A stretch of DNA of 31,897 nucleotides from Zygnema cylindricum (Eukaryota; Streptophyta; Zygnematophyceae; Zygnematales; Zygnemataceae). The stretch's first letter is position 1; every line of letters begins with the position of its first letter. Where the stretch lies: the NCBI GenBank assembly GCA_037447655.1, contig JBBHKE010003256.1:1-31897 (forward strand), in the 5' to 3' direction. The notes beneath the pieces were generated by a model. That model ran no database searches. It had not been told where the DNA came from and saw only the letters and a list, made by a program, of their open reading frames with translations. Positions 28,183 through 31,897 of this stretch are shown here, in pieces. The position numbers were made by a program, and so were the translations under genes.

Positions 28183-29568
28183 CCGACATTTGTTGATCGT
28201 CATTCATTACGTTCGATTATGTTACGGAAAAAAAATGCCATTATGACCGTTAATGAATATCGAAAGACTTATAACAAAGAGGCGGTTATTGATCAAATTG
28301 TATGTATAAATCGAAAAGCATGTCCGGATTGGATGGTTAATTCTCATTTTACAAATCTTTTTGGATCTTGGAATGAAATCGAATTTTAGAATCTGCCCAA
28401 AATCCCCAAATACCGTCCACGGAGTCACTTGGAATCACAATGGAAGAACTTAGTGCGCAATACGGAAACTGTTCGGGGGGAGTTTTATTTATGGGAGAGT
28501 TTTTTTTACAACCTTCTTACAACCGAAAATGAATTCGATGTCCCGATAAAACGATCCGAACAATGTCGTTCGAATCTTGCGGTTAAACCTGCTCGCACTA
28601 TTTTAAAGTCCCGGAAAGAATTTGTGAAAGATGTGTTTCGAGGAAAAAGGTTTTTGGTGATACATCTTAGTCAACAAGATTTCGTAGTAACATGTTGGAA
28701 CGACACATATTGTTTCCTACCAATCGAAGTAGTAGTTGTTTGTTTAAGGAAAAAAATCATTTTTTTTGGATTAAAAAACATTTTTCTTGCGACAAACACA
28801 AATGCGAATGAGGTGAGAAAACATATTGTATAATATGCCAGTGTTTCTTATGTTCTTAGCAGTTTCTTAGGGTTTTTTAAGGTGGATTTTTTGATAAAAT
28901 GTTATATTTTTCGGAGCATTAATGGTCAATGTTTTCGATATTTTGGCTTGAAATAATCACGGTGTGTAATTTTTCAAAAGTGATGCCATATTAGTTTCAA
29001 TTGCTTTACTGTTTTGGTCCCTTGGCCAAGGGGAAAAATTATTAGTGTGTTTACATTTCTTAACTAATTAACTTGAAATGTGGATGTTACTTTGTCTTTA
29101 ATTCTCTTTGATTATCAAAAACGAAATCGAAATATAGCGGTCAAGGAATTTTGCCTATTCTAATGCGTTCCTTCTCCCTCTTTTTTGTTTGTTTGTTTTT
29201 TGTTTGTTTTGTTTTTGTTTTTCTTTTTCTTCTTTATACTTTGTTTTTTCTCAGCTCGCTTACTTGTTGAAAAAAATTGGTTGGCGACGAAGAAGAAAAG
29301 GACGGAAAAATGCGAATCGTTCGATTGAAAACGGAATACAATGAAAAAAAAATGGGCGAAACCTTTTATAAATGAGAGTTCAAAGTTAAAAAATCTTTTC
29401 GTGGCCGAGTTAGATAAAGTAATTTCGATGCATGCTTCCGTTTTTGTTAGTACATGGAGATCCACATATACTTATGATATTGAAAGGTTGAGATATGGAT
29501 TTGGTACTTCAGATCCTAGTGATTCTTATTTGAATGAGCCTCTCCCATTTTCCTCATTTCCATCTTAA
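28183..29568 (+). pseudogene. O-fucosyltransferase-like pseudogene (plant POFUT-type), spliced, broken
   Basis: The first exon runs to GAG at 28812, followed by donor GTGAGA. The intron is 28813-29254, ending in TTTTTTCTCAG, and the last exon ends in TAA at 29566-29568. Exon 1 shows a family-like sequence: SEQC, an ILKSRKEFVKDVFRGKRFLVIHL segment, a DF pair, CFLPIE, then GLKNIFLATN. The last exon has ELDKVISMHASVFVSTW and STYTYDIERLR. These match the GDP-fucose-dependent O-fucosyltransferase fold near its donor site. Defects: TAG in frame at 28387; the arginine normally following HL is replaced (HLSQQDF); and frameshifts at A-runs 29306-29310 and 29345-29353. The N-terminal half of the family is missing or lies in unrecognised exons to the left. 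It looks like a decayed gene, but the two homopolymer shifts could also be sequence errors. Confidence 0.75.
28813..29254 (+). other. Intron of the O-fucosyltransferase-like pseudogene
   Basis: The phase-0 donor GAG/GTGAGA follows the conserved ATNxNANE segment. The acceptor is preceded by a T-rich tract (29175-29250) of TTTGTTTG units and ends TCTCAG. Its presence shows the copy is not a processed retrocopy. Confidence 0.7.
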
Positions 29569-29690
29569 GTTTCCCCCCCCATCCCACCCTTTCCCACCCT
29601 GCCTCCTTTCCCACCCTCCCCTTTCCTCCCTCCCTTTCGCCACGCCCCTCTTTCCCCTCCTCCCTTCCCCCTTCCCTTTGGAAATACGTC
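29569..29690. repeat. Pyrimidine tract after the pseudogene stop
   Basis: TTTCCCACCC and CCTCCCTTTC units fill about 120 bp directly after the final TAA. It is the same class of strand-asymmetric tract as in the ARM intron. Confidence 0.85.
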
Positions 29691-29797
29691 TGGGTGTAAA
29701 GGGATAGTATTGTAGATGTACCAAATGAAAAAGGGGGCATTTTTAAGTGTTTGGGTTATAGTGGTCCGTATTTTGTGTACGGTTGTCGTGTTTTAAC

Positions 29798-29990
29798 TGA
29801 AATTCACGAATAGAAGTTACGAATAAAATTTACTAATAGAATTCGCAAATATAATTGAGGGATAAAATTCACAAATGTAGTTAATTGATAAAATTCACGA
29901 ATAAAATTCATGAATAGAACTCCGGCGAGATTTTTGGCGATAATTTTGGCAAGAATTTCGGGCGAAGTTGCCGGCGAGTATAAATTCCGG
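29798..29990 (+). repeat. Two small minisatellites (ATAAAATTCACGA and GGCGA-ATTT units)
   Basis: Units of 13-17 bp close to ATAAAATTCACGAAT repeat about eight times at 29798-29928. From 29930 to 29990 a different unit with GGCGA plus an A/T stretch follows. There is no coding interpretation. Confidence 0.65.
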
Positions 29991-31205
29991 AGAGAGTTCC
30001 ATCGAGAAATCTTGCGAGAAAGAGCTCTGGTCTCTTAAGATTAGTTGGTTTTAATGAAGCCCTATGACGGTTTGTGTTTGTCGTTTACCTGAAAATTGGT
30101 GGAGGGAAGTAGTGGGCAGACTTTTGGCAGTTAGTGTTTGTCTGCCTCAGGACTAGTTGTTAAAGATTCTTTTGTGACTTTGTCACAATAGTGTCTCGGG
30201 AGTTGAGATTATAGTTAGGCTAGTTTTCAACTTTTTAATGTTGCTTATCTTTTGTAGTGTTTTGTAAAATCATTTTGGGTTTAAATGTTTTTTCAATTTT
30301 ACCCCTTTCATACACAAATAGTTTTACCCTCGCATTTTTTGCAATTAAAACTTCTTCTTTTTTTCTTTGTTTTCCATCTCTTACCTTTTATGGTAGTCAA
30401 CAATTTTCCATTTCAATCATGTTTTGTGCTTTGATGGTTTCACTGTCGCGTTTTTGTTAATAAAAACTTCTTCTGTTGAGATTGGTCAAGAATGATCCTC
30501 ACGTGACATTGTCACAATATCCAGTCGCATATATGTTTGTATGGTACAATAAATGCGATCTGGTTGGAACTTTTTGAAAATTGATTGTGTAGTGATGATG
30601 TTTATGTACTTCACCTAATCCTTAGTTTAAATGTAGTCTTTTTCCATGAGTGCTTTTTCACTATGGTGTCGCGTTCTTTAGAGGTTATGGGTCCACACTT
30701 TGAAGGCTATTAAATACAATAGAATAAACTTTGTCCCGTGGAGATATTGATAAGAGTACACTAATGAGCAAGAAGTGGATTGGTGTAGTAGAGGGAAAGA
30801 ATCCCTTAGCCGTTGACAAGTCAATGCAGGTAGTTGAGAAATGGCAAGTGAGAGAACACTTAGTGTTTGAAATTATTGTCATCGATTCATCCTTCTCAAT
30901 TTGAAGACTTCTTCAGTTACAAAATCAGTCGGTCCTTTTGAGAGCGTGTCCAAAAACATCACATGGCTAAGAGTATGAAAGTGAAAGGATCACATACGTA
31001 TATGGATATACATGGATTATATGTAATGGATGTATATGGATCTTCAAAACCAGAGTGTAGAGCAATGCAATATTCACCACCGCAAGCTCACAAAAACCAT
31101 CTTTTATATAGCATTCATCACAAAAGTACACAAATTCGTAATGTTGTCCAAAGGCTTTTCTTTACAAATGCTCTCTTCTATCTCCCTCTAAACTGCACAA
31201 AACTA
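29991..31205. other. Gene-free; one unassigned small open frame
   Basis: A 46-codon plus-strand frame (30764-30904) begins ATGAGCAAGAAGTGG and reads with mixed, protein-like composition, but I recognise no family and see no supporting signals. Short inverted repeats GTGACTTTGTCAC and GTGACATTGTCAC lie near 30174 and 30503. Nothing else can be supported. Confidence 0.3.
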
Positions 31206-31300
31206 CACCGACTATCGTTATTAGAGTTACTAACATTAATTCCGTCGTGGTTTTCTTTTGCCAAAATCACAAAATAACGTTAACACTATTTAAAGACGTG
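31206..31300 (+). mobile_element. Single end of a TACACCG-type foldback element
   Basis: TACACCGACTATCGTTATTAGAG followed by about 70 bp matches, in inverted orientation, the right part of the element inside the copia RT (22020-22113). Its other end was not located, so the element is truncated or diverged. Confidence 0.6.
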
Positions 31301-31326
31301 GACTAAGGGTGTGGTTACATCAGGAG

Positions 31327-31388
31327 GTCTCTGTAATAGTACGGACAACAATATTACATGTCTCTGTAATAGTACGGACAACAATATT
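31327..31388 (+). repeat. Tandem 33-bp duplication
   Basis: A 29-bp segment beginning GTCTCTGTAATAGTACGG occurs identically at 31327-31355 and 31360-31388. A third, inverted partial copy (TGTAATACAGAGGCC) follows near 31392-31406, flanked by GTTACATC on both outer sides. Confidence 0.85.
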
Positions 31389-31651
31389 TTTGTAATACAG
31401 AGGCCTCGGTTACATCGCGTATCGTCTGTAAATAAGTTTTTATATACGTGGTTCAATGTGAGTGGCTCCACGTAAGTTGAGGATCCAATCCTAGAATCGT
31501 CAAAGATTTTGAAACCGACCAATTTCATTTAAAATTCTGTACTTGCGTATCGTGTACGTGTCCTTTGCAATTTGAATTTATATTTCAAAACAAACGACAA
31601 AAAATAGAGCTCGAAAGTCGAAACCATGAAGCTGGAAGGAAGGCAAAAAAC

Positions 31652-31897
31652 TAGTGTTGTGTATCGGTAGAAAACTTATCGCGATAACACCGATACCGAT
31701 AGTTATCGGTTATCGAACGGTCAGAGGTTCCGATATATCGGTCTGGGACCAACAAATTCCATATCGGCGATAACTTAAAAAATATATAGTATGCATACAA
31801 TAGTACTTTATAACATACTGTATTATTTTATTGATTTTATATAGCGTGGCATGCCACGTATGAAAATATGTTCCGTTACAGTTTAACTGGAATTTAT
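31652..31897 (+). mobile_element. hAT-like non-autonomous element, copy 3, cut by the window end
   Basis: Begins TAGTGTTGTGTATCGGT and follows the copy at 14543 base for base with few changes for 245 bp, including the TATCG-rich zone and the CGTGGCATGCCACG palindrome (31844-31859). The right part lies outside the window. The 8 bp before it (CAAAAAAC) would be the left target duplication. Confidence 0.88.

Overview
The window is eukaryotic nuclear DNA. It has spliced genes with GT-AG introns, plant-type protein families, Ty1/copia remnants, hAT-type and foldback DNA elements, a tRNA-derived SINE, degenerate telomere-like repeats and very large microsatellites. An armadillo-repeat protein of the plant U-box/ARM type and a plant-like O-fucosyltransferase relic point to the green (streptophyte) lineage. 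The heavy purine microsatellite load would fit a charophyte alga or other non-seed plant; that narrower placement is a guess.

Layout. 1-900: degenerate CCCTAA/TTAGGG repeats. 900-5750: gene-free DNA with a tRNA-like relic (about 1951-2018), an inverted-repeat element (2386-2897) and small repeats. 5753-10401, minus strand: one ARM-repeat gene in two visible coding exons (8813-10401 and 5753-7405), joined by a 1407-bp intron that is almost wholly CT/CCCT on the transcribed-sense strand. Exon 1 is built largely from low-complexity repeats and contains one apparent 2-nt frameshift in a short AG run. 10440-10735: a second polypurine tract, probably an upstream intron. 10740-20600: no recognisable host gene; a mosaic of non-autonomous transposons. 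These are a hAT-type MITE with exact 8-bp target duplications (11136-11440, 18637-18912), a foldback family with TACACCGTG ends (11108, 16681, 19527, 27682) and a second hAT-like family (14543-15437, 16024-16612, 31652-end).

20600-22600: decayed Ty1/copia coding remnants (possible gag, then RT and RNase H pieces) interrupted by a foldback element. 24055-25520: a degenerate heptamer array interrupted by another foldback element. 25850-27145: a purine tract, two tandem copies of a tRNA-derived SINE on the minus strand, then a pyrimidine tract. 27196-27650: a 51-bp minisatellite and an (AT)51 tract. 28183-29568: an O-fucosyltransferase-like pseudogene with a recognisable intron, one in-frame stop and two frameshifts at A-runs. 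The rest, to 31897, is AT-rich repeat DNA ending inside a third copy of the second hAT-like family.

There is only one probably functional gene. I see no operon, CRISPR array, defence locus or other new multi-gene system. The most unusual signals are the tandemly duplicated splice acceptor inside the ARM gene's polypyrimidine intron, a coding minisatellite built on a perfect DNA palindrome that encodes Pro-Ala-Gly, nested elements with exact target duplications, and the SINE pair between mirror-image purine and pyrimidine tracts.
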